Shown here: piece by piece, positions 36,001 to 47,100 of the stretch
Position numbering within the stretch: the stretch's first letter is position 1
Layout of the letters: every line of letters starts with the position of its first letter
Assembly: GCF_910592395.1 (NCBI RefSeq)
Contig: NC_088320.1
Location: forward strand, 6,760,001-6,824,000
Direction of reading: 5' to 3'
Length of the DNA stretch: 64,000 nt
Source: Lineus longissimus
Lineage: Eukaryota; Nemertea; Pilidiophora; Heteronemertea; Lineidae
The notes under the pieces: model-generated
What the model was told of the DNA's origin: nothing
Seen by the model: the letters and a program-made list of their open reading frames with translations, nothing else
The model's database searches: none
Translations under genes and position numbers: made by a program

Positions 36001-37511
36001 AATCTTCAAAGACGCTCTACTTGTGAATTGTTTTTCTCACTGTCCTAGATCGAGGAAACTGGAAACATCCCGCCAAGTGCTGTCAGTCAATACAGGCATA
36101 TATACTCTTGTGCGTACCATGCGTACAATTCGCCCCCTGGTAGCAGATGTAACAGATCGTATTACTCAGACACATTCCACCCTTAGTCTCGCATTATTCG
36201 AATTCTATACGACCACCTTGCCTATAGCGCATCCATCAATATATAGATTACCTCATATCATATGGCCAGAAAGGTACAAACACCATCGTCTTGCAGTGAC
36301 GGAATGATAGGGAGGACTGCATGAATGATGAGAGCATCCATCATAATAACAGCTCAAGACGAAGGCTCCCATTCTCCAAACAATACAGAAGTACCGTAAT
36401 CAGATCCGTCCTCGACACACGTCCTAGAGTGCGCGTCGAGATCAATGCCAGCTGCCTGATCCATTGTTCTTTCCATAGTTCTGATTCGTGCAAATAGGCC
36501 ATTATTAGTTCATCGACGCAGCCACTCTTCGTTTTCGAGTCTGCACTTTCAACTTGTAGGTCCATCACCACAGCATCAGCAAACTGGGATTCATTTTGTA
36601 GCAATTTCCTTATTTTGTAATTTCAACTCCTGAATAAATTAGTACCGTCTTGGCATCTTTGACAACGAAACTCATCATTCCTTGGTATGAGGCAGTGTTT
36701 CAACACTGAATGTTTAAATTAGTCGAAGTGACAACGATATATAGTTCGGCGGCAGCTATGCGGGGAGGCTATGGACGGAGTACCTCTGATAGTTCAGAAT
36801 GAACTGACAACAGAATGAAGATCAATGGCATGAATTAATTCATGTACCTCAGATAGCTCGGAATGAATACGAATCTGCAGGCACGAAATCAGTTTGACGA
36901 TGCAAGTCCTCGGAACCCTCTCCTGGTAGCGTGATAAGTGAAGTGTCATGCACCACACCAGTTGAACCAGATCCCGAACATTATTGGATTAGTGATCTCT
37001 TTGATGCACGATCAGGTCAATTTGCCTGATTACAATGACGCATCCCCTGTCATAAATATTGCGAATGCTAGTTTTTGTTGCCTATCCAGCAGCAATAATT
37101 ACAGATAAGATCTTGTTCACTGGAGCTGTCATTGTGAATTGCGGATGTTTCTTTTTGGCACTTCTTCTACATGTAACAGCAATAAAACACATCATTGCTA
37201 ATGAATGACATGAGAATTGCATTAGCCCTTGATATCTTGTTATTAACTAGTTGTCCTTTGCTTATATGTGCGACCTTTACACAGCTCCCCTCGTTGGTAA
37301 TTGTTTTTCAGACATTTGCAATAGAATGAAACTTGTTCGATTATGCTAAGCGTTTCCTTCCAATGCCATTCGATTAATTTTCTTAAGATACATATTTCAT
37401 ATTCTTCTCGTTTGGCTATGAAAACTGTTTCTACTACATAACATGGAACCTTTAACGAGCGAGATCTCTCTTACATGTCTCGCTTTTATGTTCTCGCTTC
37501 CTCTAGATCTA
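33041..37511. other. Mostly non-coding stretch
   Basis: No supported gene. There is one weak exon candidate at 34843-34892, an A/T-rich repeat fragment at 34200-34320, and a pyrimidine-rich acceptor-like site near 36048 followed by frames open in more than one phase, with no donor that decides between them. Nothing else can be named. Confidence 0.5.
34843..34892 (-). CDS. Candidate internal exon, unidentified (weak)
   Basis: On the minus strand, acceptor cagcttctggtcccag precedes 50 nt that read in phase 1 as VNGLKTRSRAGYRCLN and stop at donor gtaagt. Both splice sites are reasonable, but the exon is very short, no neighbour exon was identified and no family is recognised. Confidence 0.22.
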
Positions 37512-38044
37512 CCAGACTCGGACTCTGGTAATCGAAAAAGCTCGATCGCTCGACACCTGGATTCACTGGATTGTGACTCATGGATCACCCCCCCCCCCCC
37601 CCCGCCCGGATTGGGGGTCGCTGCCGTAGCTGTACGCTGTACTGAAGTGTAGCCTACAGCTTGGCCTACCGTTCATGTTGCAAAACTCAGCCATGTTGTT
37701 ATTATCACAACAGTTTCTTTCTAATCGAATGCGCGACTGAAGTACATAATCATTCAATGACATTGACTTGGGAAGTTCTTCAACTACAATACAAACGTTC
37801 TGTCAGCTTTGTAACTGTTGTTCATTTAGAACCGCCCGTAACACCTCGGCTGTTTCTCCGATGAAGAGTCTGAGACCGAGGAATCCTTGTTGGCAGAGCC
37901 AGTGTATGCACTTGAAGCAAATGGTGGGAAACGTTAGGGATTTGGGAAGTGTGCAATCCATCCAGGCGGTAGTGATCCATGAGTCACAATTCAGTAAATC
38001 CATCAGTCCAGTGATCCAGCTTTTCGAATACCCGTCAGAGTCTG
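37512..38044. repeat. Inverted repeat pair of about 75 bp arms
   Basis: The left arm 37512-37588 contains tcactggattgtgactcatg and gatcac. The right arm 37970-38044 contains gtgatccatgagtcacaatt, cagtaaatcca, and ends cgtcagagtctg, matching the inverse of cagactcggactctgg. A run of about 16 C follows the left arm (37588-37603). It could be a decayed foldback transposon. Confidence 0.5.
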
Positions 38045-39834
38045 TCCTCTTATTGATTGTTAATCACTTTGATGTAACGGATTACCAAAAGGGATCCAGG
38101 TCGTCTGACGACGGTGAGGGTATTGGCGGCTATGAGTATCGTTAGGCGTATGATCGATGCTTGAAGGATCTTCAGACAGAAATTATTAGTCGCGGCTTGC
38201 TGACTTTGAACACCGCCGGGTGCGATATGAAAGTAAAGTCAGTCCCGCCGGGTGCGGTAGGAAGAGTATTTTACAATATGACACAACTCGGGATCATAAA
38301 CTTGTACGCCATGTTTTCTGACCGCTTAGTTCTGGACCTGTCAAGCAGATAACCACCCGATAAACACTGCCACTATCTCGAAAACACATTGGTGCCATTT
38401 GTCACCATGATGCAACAGACCCCTTGTTAAAAACCGACATTGCATACGAATGACTCGTTAGATGCAATGTATAACCATTAGGATAACCGCAACAGAACGT
38501 CTTAATTGGTGTAACTGTCTCATCAACGTATTTGATGTCTTATTAAGTGCTGTTTGGGCGAAGTTCGTTTCCGTTAGCTCCTTTGCCTGCGGGAAAAAAT
38601 ATCGAAAACCAATGCGTCGTGGAGAATGAAGTGCTCAACTGTCAAGGTATACCGGGTAGTCCTACTTCTTATCATGAGTGTATTTGTTGAATTCAAATTG
38701 CTTGGTTTTTCCCCTTTTTTATACGCTTGTTATTCGTTTATAAGCTTGCCACTGAAAAAAGCTGATCATCTTAAGAAACGAGCTAGAGGCCCCAAGGCAT
38801 CGATGACGAGGCTGCCTGTTATCAAGGTAGGGATCGAACTAATACTGATACTTTGGTACGCTTGTTCACAATATCAAGCTGTTTCTATATAATTGCCGAA
38901 CTATTCAGCCCGTGTCTTCTTGTTTTTGACTTTTTTGAAAGAAACTTCGCGTAAAATTGTGTTGCCCCGTGTAGAATGAATATTAAAAGATTGCTTAATC
39001 ATGTTCGTTATTTATTTTGTAGGTATGTTGACGGCAATTATTAGGACAAAGGTAAAGTAATTTTCATTTCCTCAAGTCTGCTGTAGAATAAAGTACAAAA
39101 TGTCATATCTGAGTGAGTGGCAGTTTTCATGTTTGATAGAGGAAATCTTCCTCGAAATCAACCTTGCGGGCTGTAAAATAAAGTGATGCCTTGTGTTTCT
39201 CAAAGCCAAGAATGGCTGCCAAAACACTGCTTGGCCAAAGTACACAGCTGATGCGAATAGGTTTATTCAGGCTATATGTTGAATGGAAGATGATATTTTG
39301 TAACATGGTGGGAAATTTATACACCTCAACGCCAAGGATGGCTGTAAATTAACCAAAACATCGCAGGAATGTCATGCAACACTGCTTATGCGATACTAGA
39401 CGGTGAACAGCCTCGAAATGGTTAACTTGAAGATGAGTTTGACAGCGGCCGGAATAGCTTCACTTTAAGTCAAGTCATTTTGTGTGAACAATTTGCCAAT
39501 AATCTTTGAAGGCTCTCCTATTGGGGAAATCTAAATGAGCTGTTGCCTTGACCCCTGCCTGGGGGATATAGCTCCGTCTCCTCAACAGATTACTGATTCG
39601 GAATATGATAGGCTAGCGTAATTGGGCAGGGGATCAGAGTGGCTAAAAGATAAACATAGCAAACGACAAGAATTAAGGAGGTATGACGGAACACACCACC
39701 CACGGGAACAGCCGTGGTGCTTTCCCGTTTCCATTCTGCCCGTGAGGGACACACAAGACATGGAGATAAGGACTGGGAAAATCACTTTAATCTAGTAAAT
39801 CATATGAGGGGGACTACCATAAATCACTGCTGCC

Positions 39835-40422
39835 CTAGAAAATGGAACATGATCCTCTAGAGAATGGGTGATACGAATAAAGACTAGCGAATGCTTTTAC
39901 CTCAGTTTTGTACAGAAAGCCCTCGGCTAGTGTAAATGTACATGGAGATTTTGATAACAGCATTTGCTGGTCTTTATTCATATCACCCAATGTCTGTAGT
40001 GAACTGAACTGACCAGGGCAACATGATCCTCTAGAGAATGGGTGATACGAATAAAGACTAGCGAATGCTTTTACTTCAGTTTTGTACAGAAAGCCCCCGG
40101 CTAGTGTAAATGTACATGGAGATTTTGATAACAGCATTTGCTGGTCTTTATTCATATCACCCAATGTCTGTAGTGAACTGAACTGACAAGGGCAACATGA
40201 TCCTCTAGAGAATGGGTGATACGAATAAAGTCTAGCGAATGTTTTTACTTCAGTTTTGTACAGAAAGCCCTCGGCTAGTGTAAATGTGCATGGAGATTTT
40301 GATAATAGCATTTGCTGGTCTTTATTCATATCACCCAATGTCTGTGGTGAACTGAACTGAGAAGGACAATTTTTACTAGATGGGAGGCATTCCGCGTTTA
40401 AATCACTCTGTGCTTCATACAA
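39835..40422 (-). CDS. ORF of 195 codons made of three 58-residue repeats, unknown
   Basis: The frame from ATG 40422 to the stop near 39837 contains three head-to-tail copies of a 58-residue unit. Each includes QFSSLQTLGDMNKDQQMLL, SKSPCTFTLAEGFLYKTEV and YSYHPFSRGSC. Unit boundaries at DNA level are 39847, 40021 and 40195 (174 bp each). The units differ at only a few positions, and some changes alter the protein (A/G, T/A, R/S). No signal peptide, acceptor or known domain was recognised. A tandem repeat whose period is a multiple of three stays open easily, so this may not be translated. Confidence 0.3.
   Translation of the reverse strand: MYEAQSDLNAECLPSSKNCPSQFSSPQTLGDMNKDQQMLLSKSPCTFTLAEGFLYKTEVKTFARLYSYHPFSRGSCCPCQFSSLQTLGDMNKDQQMLLSKSPCTFTLAGGFLYKTEVKAFASLYSYHPFSRGSCCPGQFSSLQTLGDMNKDQQMLLSKSPCTFTLAEGFLYKTEVKAFASLYSYHPFSRGSCSIF
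39847..40370. repeat. 174-bp tandem repeat, three copies
   Basis: Units start with acatgatcctctagagaatg at 39847, 40021 and 40195, and end with a gaactgaactgacnagggca segment. They are nearly identical, which implies a recent tandem expansion. Each unit carries AATAAAG words on both strands. Confidence 0.9.
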
Positions 40423-42039
40423 GGGTAATACTTCAATATACGTGTAGTTAAGTTATGAGTACACTGTTAAAAATACTTGTAAATCAACAGGCAATGAAGG
40501 TAAAATAGTTACCAATTTCTTCTGTATATATATTTGTTTATTTAAAAAGTGTCACCTTTAAAAGAAAAGCCAGCCTCATTAGGCTTATGAGACACATAAA
40601 AATAACAAAATTAAATAATTCAGGCGGTATATCGTGAATTTAACAGACAAAAAGGGTTAAAAATGGGAAGTGAGGTTTAAGGATAAATGTTTAACAAGAT
40701 ATTGGTTAGATAGACTAGCATTCCGTTCTGATTACGAGCATATGGTGCTTTCTGTGATTACATGTAGATTAGTTCTAATTCATTTACCGTTGAACATGTC
40801 CGATTGCTTCAGCCTGCATTTTTAACACCCCATATTCAATCTTCCCCGCAAAAAAGTGCCCTGCTGATAAAAAATGTATTTCCTAAAAATTAAAACGGAG
40901 TCCCTCTGTGACCATTTAAGATGATAAAGAAATCATAGATAAGACAAGCTAGATAAGATATTCCTTTTTTTCTTCTTAATATCTTCGCAATGTCTGTTTG
41001 TTTTTTGTCGTGCACTTCTTTATACCATTAGCATAAGCCAGACATGGTCGTTTATTCAGAATTTATGGATAGACTTGTCTCCTGGGTATCTCAAAGTGAA
41101 AAATAAATCAACAATTATAGACGGCTTAATTGTGTAGTTACTTTGACTGGTGACTATCTTCAGGGGGAGTTTTTGTACGCTGCGCCAGAAATAAAAGTTC
41201 GTGCGGTTAATGTTGATGAGAAAAACACACCAAAAAACGACTTAATTGGTGAGCAGTCGCATTAGAATGATGGATGGTATAGCAAGTAGTGTTTGGAGAC
41301 GGAAGCTATCTCCTGGGTGCAATGAACACACGTCGAACTTTGCGAACTACAGGTTATGGCGGTATTTGGCTGATGCTATTTATAGTCATGTAGTTGATTG
41401 GACTTCACCTGTATGTACACGAGTACACGGTTTATTTAGTATTCACACCTCGGCTGTGTGGATTATGTAGTCTTAACAGGCAATAATGGCGATATCTCAG
41501 GTAATTGCCTACAATGGCCAATAGCAGATTGATAACTAAAACACGAATGCAATGGTCCGAGTTGCCGATAGTTTTGAAATCTGCCGTCTTTCGGGATGAC
41601 ACTACTGTCGACCTTTATATCTTGGTAGTTCACGAGAGTTGCTACCTGTCAAAAAACAGATAGCAACAACGGTAGCGGCCAATTGGCAAGGGTTGCGCGT
41701 AATTTATTGAAAATTGGTGGTGACATTACCACGCTCGGACTGAAAAATTCGTAATTTGTCAATCTCAATGCGCCATTATTCAGAAACATACCTACCAAGC
41801 ACTGGTTGATTAAAATTGATAACGAAATTGTGGATAGGATGTTTTTTCCTTTAATTGGCTTTGTAAATTTCACTTTTTATTCGAATTTGTGTTAGTACAA
41901 ACCCAACCTTATCATTTACATAATTATCGGTACAACTAATATGAATGACAAATTTTGGTTAAAGCGACCAAATATATCAATATATCTGAGTTTGGCCAAA
42001 TATATTTGATTTCAGAAGCGACGTGTACATGTACATGTT

Positions 42040-42566
42040 TATATATCTCTTATATCGATAGCAGCACAAAGTAAAGCGTTGTTTTGGTGTAGATAGGACG
42101 TCTATTGTTGGCCAAAGTCAAACAATAATAACCATGACCAAGAGCCTGCAATCAGAAAACTTAACAACTCAAAGCAGTGTCAATAAAACGCAGTCTTTAT
42201 ACACAGTAGAACCTCTCTTAGCGGACACCTACCTATTAAGGACGACCTCTCTATTAAGGACACTAGTTTTGGTCCCAAATTGGTTGTTTCCATTCAAATT
42301 CACCTCTCAAGTCAGGACACCTCTCTATTAAGGACAGCACTTGTCAGTCCCTTGGGTGTCCTTAATAGAGAGGTTCTACTATATATATATCACTTATATC
42401 GATAGCAACACAAGTTAAAGAGTTGTTTTGGTGTAGCTGGGACGTCTATAGTTGGCCAAAGTCGGACAACAATAACAATGACAAATTCATCTGTTGGCGA
42501 CCAAGAGCCTGCAATCAGAAAACTTAACAAATCAAAGCAGTGTCAATAAAACGCAGTCTTTATATA
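42040..42566 (+). repeat. Direct duplication of about 165 bp flanking a MITE
   Basis: Left copy 42040-42200 and right copy 42383-42566 share tatcgatagca-cacaa, gttgttttggtgtag, gttggccaaagtc, aagagcctgcaatcagaaaa and cgcagtctttata. The right copy has an extra segment (acaaattcatctgttggc). The MITE lies exactly between them, so the duplication may predate the insertion or reflect a local rearrangement around it. Confidence 0.75.
42204..42381. mobile_element. 178-bp MITE with CAGTAGAACCTCT termini, pogo/Tigger-like
   Basis: The left end cagtagaacctctcttagcg and the right end aatagagaggttctacta are inverted. The interior repeats cctctctattaaggaca several times. A TA-rich flank fits a TA target site. 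The CAGTAGAACCTC start is typical of pogo/Tigger-type elements in marine animals. No transposase. Confidence 0.75.
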
Positions 42567-42866
42567 TGTAATGGACGATGTATCATGTTATATCTTTACA
42601 TGATTGCGAAAACAAGCCAGAAGTTCCTGGAGGCCGGCGGGGCCGATTGCCGCAGACATTGTTAGCTAGAAACTGGTCGTTATGGCGCTATCATGGGCTA
42701 TCTACTCGTTGTCCTTGAAAGAAAAAGTGACGTAACTCCAATTGGAGAAATTGTTGTTGGCTAAGAAAATGCAAAAAAGTCCCTATCTACCCATTGCCGC
42801 AAATATGATAAACACAAAGTGCTCGTTATTCGCGGTCGGGCTCGGTTGTTTAATGTTGGCCAAATT

Positions 42867-42932
42867 CAGTGGAATCTCCCTTAGCGGACACCTCTTTGTC
42901 AAGGAAAACCTCTGTATCAACGACACTAGCAG
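42867..42932 (+). mobile_element. 5' fragment of the same pogo-like MITE
   Basis: cagtggaatctcccttagcg, gacacctctttgtcaaggaa and aacgacactagc follow the left half of the element at 42204 with several substitutions. The right terminus is absent. Confidence 0.55.
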
Positions 42933-43689
42933 TGGATGTAGTCAGCATTCGACTACCAGTAGAATTCAGCAACTTGCTGTGTTTTTTTCTCGTTGTTTAT
43001 TTACTGCATGCTATTGGTCTACATTACACCACCAGTTGAATTCCGAACAAACACAAGAAGTGACTGAGCTCCACACCGTAGTCATGGCAGTCGAATTCTG
43101 ATGTTTCTTGAACAGATCTATAATTTAAAAAAATACGAATTAAGGTTAATGTGTTGGACCTTATCCTCAATCAGTTCTCAGAGATTGCCCATTGATTCCA
43201 GGAGATATTTTTTTCCTGACTATAAAGAACGAACACGTGGGTATCGGAAATTTGAGACCTGTTTATGCTGCGATTTTTACATAGCCCAGCCATTGGTATA
43301 CTTACCAGTTGACTTTGCTATTTATAGGCTGTCTTCAATGTCCTGCCAGCAATTGTTTGTGTAAGAATGATGGCGTTCTGCTTTGAAATGTTTAACAGAA
43401 TGCAACGGTTCCTGTGTGACCGGAAAGATAACTAGAAAAACGACGATCCTCGGCCAGGAGATTTAAGTCTTCCTAGCCCATTTGTATAGACAGATATCAT
43501 TGATCCATGATATGACGTACACGTAAAGAAGCGTCAGTATCTGTCTTCACGGTTATAGCTTCAAATGATAGAAAAGGGTTTCCAACGGAACCTTCTCATT
43601 CATAGGCAGGTTTGCATTGGGAGGTGTAACCAGACGCGTTTACACGTCTTGCTGAAGATACCAGTGTTACCACGACCATTTGATCAATT

Positions 43690-44128
43690 GAATACTATGA
43701 CTATGATCATTACTATCTTATCATTTCCCAAGAGGGAGAAGAATTTGTTTCAATGAAGCGCAGATCTTTTACCTACATTCACAAGGACGAGGGCGATATG
43801 GGCTCAAACAAAATCCAAGTTGTCACAGAAGACGAATGTTCATTGAAGAATTTAGAGGTTTAGTTGAGTTTTGGAAACTTTATCTCCCTCGTCTTTATAT
43901 GATAATCAATACCATTTTAGCATTTCCCAAGAGGGAGAGGAATTCTTTTCAATAAAGCACACCCCTTTCAGCTTCATTTTCAAGGACGAAGGCGATACGG
44001 TCTCAAACAAAATCCTATTTGACACAGAATACCACTGTATCAATGAAGCATTTGTGAGTAAGGTCTTGTACAATTGGAAACTGTATCTTCCTCGTCTTTA
44101 TATGACGCAGGTGGATGTCGGACATTAA
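43690..44128 (+). repeat. About 200-bp tandem duplication with similar open frames
   Basis: catttcccaagagggagaag at 43722 recurs as catttcccaagagggagagg at 43921. The units end with ttggaaactttatctccctc (43871) and ttggaaactgtatcttcctc (44074). In unit 1 the frame reads ISQEGEEFVSMKRRSFTYIH then KDEGDMGSNKI. In unit 2 it reads ISQEGEEFFSIKHTPFSFIF then KDEGDTVSNKI. The two frames are separated by a stop and a one-base phase change. Product unknown, and there is no splice context. Confidence 0.6.
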
Positions 44129-47100
44129 GTACCAGTTCACCATCCCTGTTGCTCGACACCAGATATATCCAATGTCCTTGTTCTTCTGTATATTGTCTGA
44201 TCAAAGGCCTCGACAAATTACTGTTGTATTGAAAATCGGGAAAGGGCCTTTTTCAAGTACTTCTACCAGGAGATGTGGAGGATAAACATCAAAATGCAAC
44301 CCGGTGACACATGGTAAGCGGCCTGTTGAAAGGGATTTTATCTACAGAAGCCGGATGCCCTAGACGCGTTTACTATACCCCTTATATACAGAACATCGCT
44401 GGTGTCCAAAGTAGTTGGGTCTCCTCTCAATTGTCTTGTCAAGGTCCTCTAGACAATTGACCATCACAATGAATATAATGAGAATGTTACCTTTGTGACT
44501 GCTAAGACACATGGGAACTGACATCGAAGAGCAACCTAGTAATACGTTAAAGGCAGATTGGTAAAAATGTGGGCATTCGTAGAGGTAAACAATGGATTAT
44601 ATTGGACAAAATGCACCACATACACATAATCAGATGCACAACTACGGCTAATAATACTTCAATATATCATCGTCCTCACAAATGATCAGAATCAACTTTT
44701 GCAACCTTCGTCTCTGCAAGTTCACTACTCCTTATAACGTACTTAACGTATTGAGGCAGAATCTAATATTGTTTATAGAAAGCTATATTACAATCTTCCA
44801 AACTACGTAAATGGTGGCTGGAAGATCTTCACATGTGATACCTCGGTTAGCAGGTGGTCGTGTGTTCACGCTGGTGATAATAAGGCACCGACGGTTCATT
44901 ACCCCAGCCTTATTGGCCCATAGTATGAATCGCATTCTGGCGTACACAGATCAGTCTAGGATCAGGGATGAAAGTAATAATAACGATATTGAGCCAAGTT
45001 GGTCGTCTCTATAGCTGCCAATGGTGTTAAGGAGCAATCGCCTGGGTGAGGTGGTGTAGTTACCTGCTTATTGATTGATAATAAGGGGACATGTATGAAT
45101 ATTCTTGCCAGGTCAAAAATCAGCAATCTCATATATGTCTTCCGCTTTCCTTCCCAAGAAGGCGATGCCAACACAACAAATTACCTAATCTCGCTCTGCA
45201 ATTCTTTTTCTTTAGTTGATATATCAAAGAGAATCTACTAATAACCAAAATTATAATGATCATGCTTATTATTTAGTTGCAACAGAAAACAACCTTGATA
45301 TTTTAGGGTGAACAAAATCACCTGATTTGAAGGACATTGATCTGCTACGATATATTTTTTTGAAGTTGGGTAATAAACATGGCACATGTCACTAAAAGAA
45401 GAGTCCATAACATTAAATAAGGCTTATCCATCGACGTGATCAATTATGCTGCAAAAATTAAAAGCGAAGTTTATAGCACGTCATTTTATGAATTCCTAAA
45501 ATGAATATTTTGTCAAATGAAAATTGCTTTCTCGCCTAATCGGGTTTTAATCAGAGCGAAGACGTAATCATTCGGATGGAACTAATACATGCCGTATGTT
45601 GGGCGTTTGATGTCAGTGCAAAAATCAAATATCACATTCTTCAAGTATTTGACTTAGTCTTTATTGGTTTCTGAAATTGATACCCAGTGTTAAGTAGCAA
45701 AACTGTTGCGCCTTAGGAAAAACAGGACGACCTCTTTTGACCGAGTTGGAAACATTGGCGTGCGACAGCAAAAAATCCAATAATGTTCTCCATGAAACTC
45801 GCGCACGAAGCCATGTATAGACGAATCAAAACAAATTAAGATGTCGGTCAAGACAAATGAAGGTGTCGTAAGACAATTGCACTATGGAAAGTGATGGATG
45901 GAAAATCTCCGTAACCTGGTCATCCTGTGGGGTAAGCGGCTCTAAAAGTCGCAACCGCTAGTTCCTCAATTAGAAAATGGTATCCATTAGGAGAATGATC
46001 AGCCAAATATTTGTTTAATAATCGAATCGACGCTTTCGAGATTAGGGCCCCATTTCTAGAAAGCCGTGATATTACAAAATGTATTTGTGTTATGTTATGT
46101 TACTGAACAACATAACATAAGACGAGTTGAGTCTCCAACGGTTCACGAAGGCAATATTTGTATTTGTCTACCATCAAAGTTACAATATTTGCTATCATTC
46201 ATGTCTAGACTAGCGAATAATGTTGCATTATAGGCTAATAGCTTTAGACGGCTTTCCGACATGTATCTACGCTGACACCAAATTCCGAATTTCAGATGAA
46301 CACGAAACCGCTCGCAGTGTAAGAATAGTGCCATCCTGATGGGAACAAGAACATTGAAATAGGAAGTAAGTGATTGATATATGTTTCGTAGAGGAGTGGA
46401 GTATTAACATTTCTCCGTGGATTTATGTTAAAACCGTTGCCATCACTCTACCGACTGAGCTAAAGGTAATTTCCCTCTAGCCTGGGCAAGTAGGAATGAT
46501 GCCACCACTACACAAAGAGTAGCACTTAGGTAGTTTTAAGGCAACTGTTATTCAGTAATGATGTGTTCTTGATTCTGATTACGGGCGAAATTAACGAATA
46601 ACGCAGTTTTCTATCATCTAAGAGTTTGTACAAAAAAATGTGAAAAACATCTATCCCTTTCAGAATAATAGTTTACTGGAGCAGGACCAGCACACTATAT
46701 ATATAAAGGATAACTCTCCTTGTCTTTTACCATCAGTCAAATGCGACCCGTCAGTCACAGCAAATCCAGGCACATGTCGCTCTGAGCTTGGCAGGTTGAG
46801 GCGAGCTGGTTGTGCTTTCCACTGTTGTCTGCCTCTTATGAAATCTGAGTCCATCAATTCCTGTTGTCATTTAGGCTCATCTTCTTTGCGACATCCGCCT
46901 CCTCGTTCTGCTGAGACGGGTCGCAAATGTCATTTGCACACTCAGTTGTGTTCTCAATCTGGTATGGTGAACTTGGAGTGAGGGACTCCAGGAGTGAAAT
47001 GTCATCGTCACAATCCTGATCATAACAAGCTGCTTGGCGGGATGCCGTCCTGAAGCACGTGGGTGTGAACAAGAACCGATCTAGCCGTGAAAGGATATCT

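Noticed and set aside
35993-36307. 104-codon ORF after a good acceptor-like tract
   Set aside because: Another phase is also open for a similar distance, so no coding frame can be chosen. No homology recognised.
46446-46463. tRNA A-box-like word (tagctcagtcggtagag on the minus strand)
   Set aside because: No acceptor stem, anticodon arm or B-box at the right distance. At most it is a tRNA-derived fragment.
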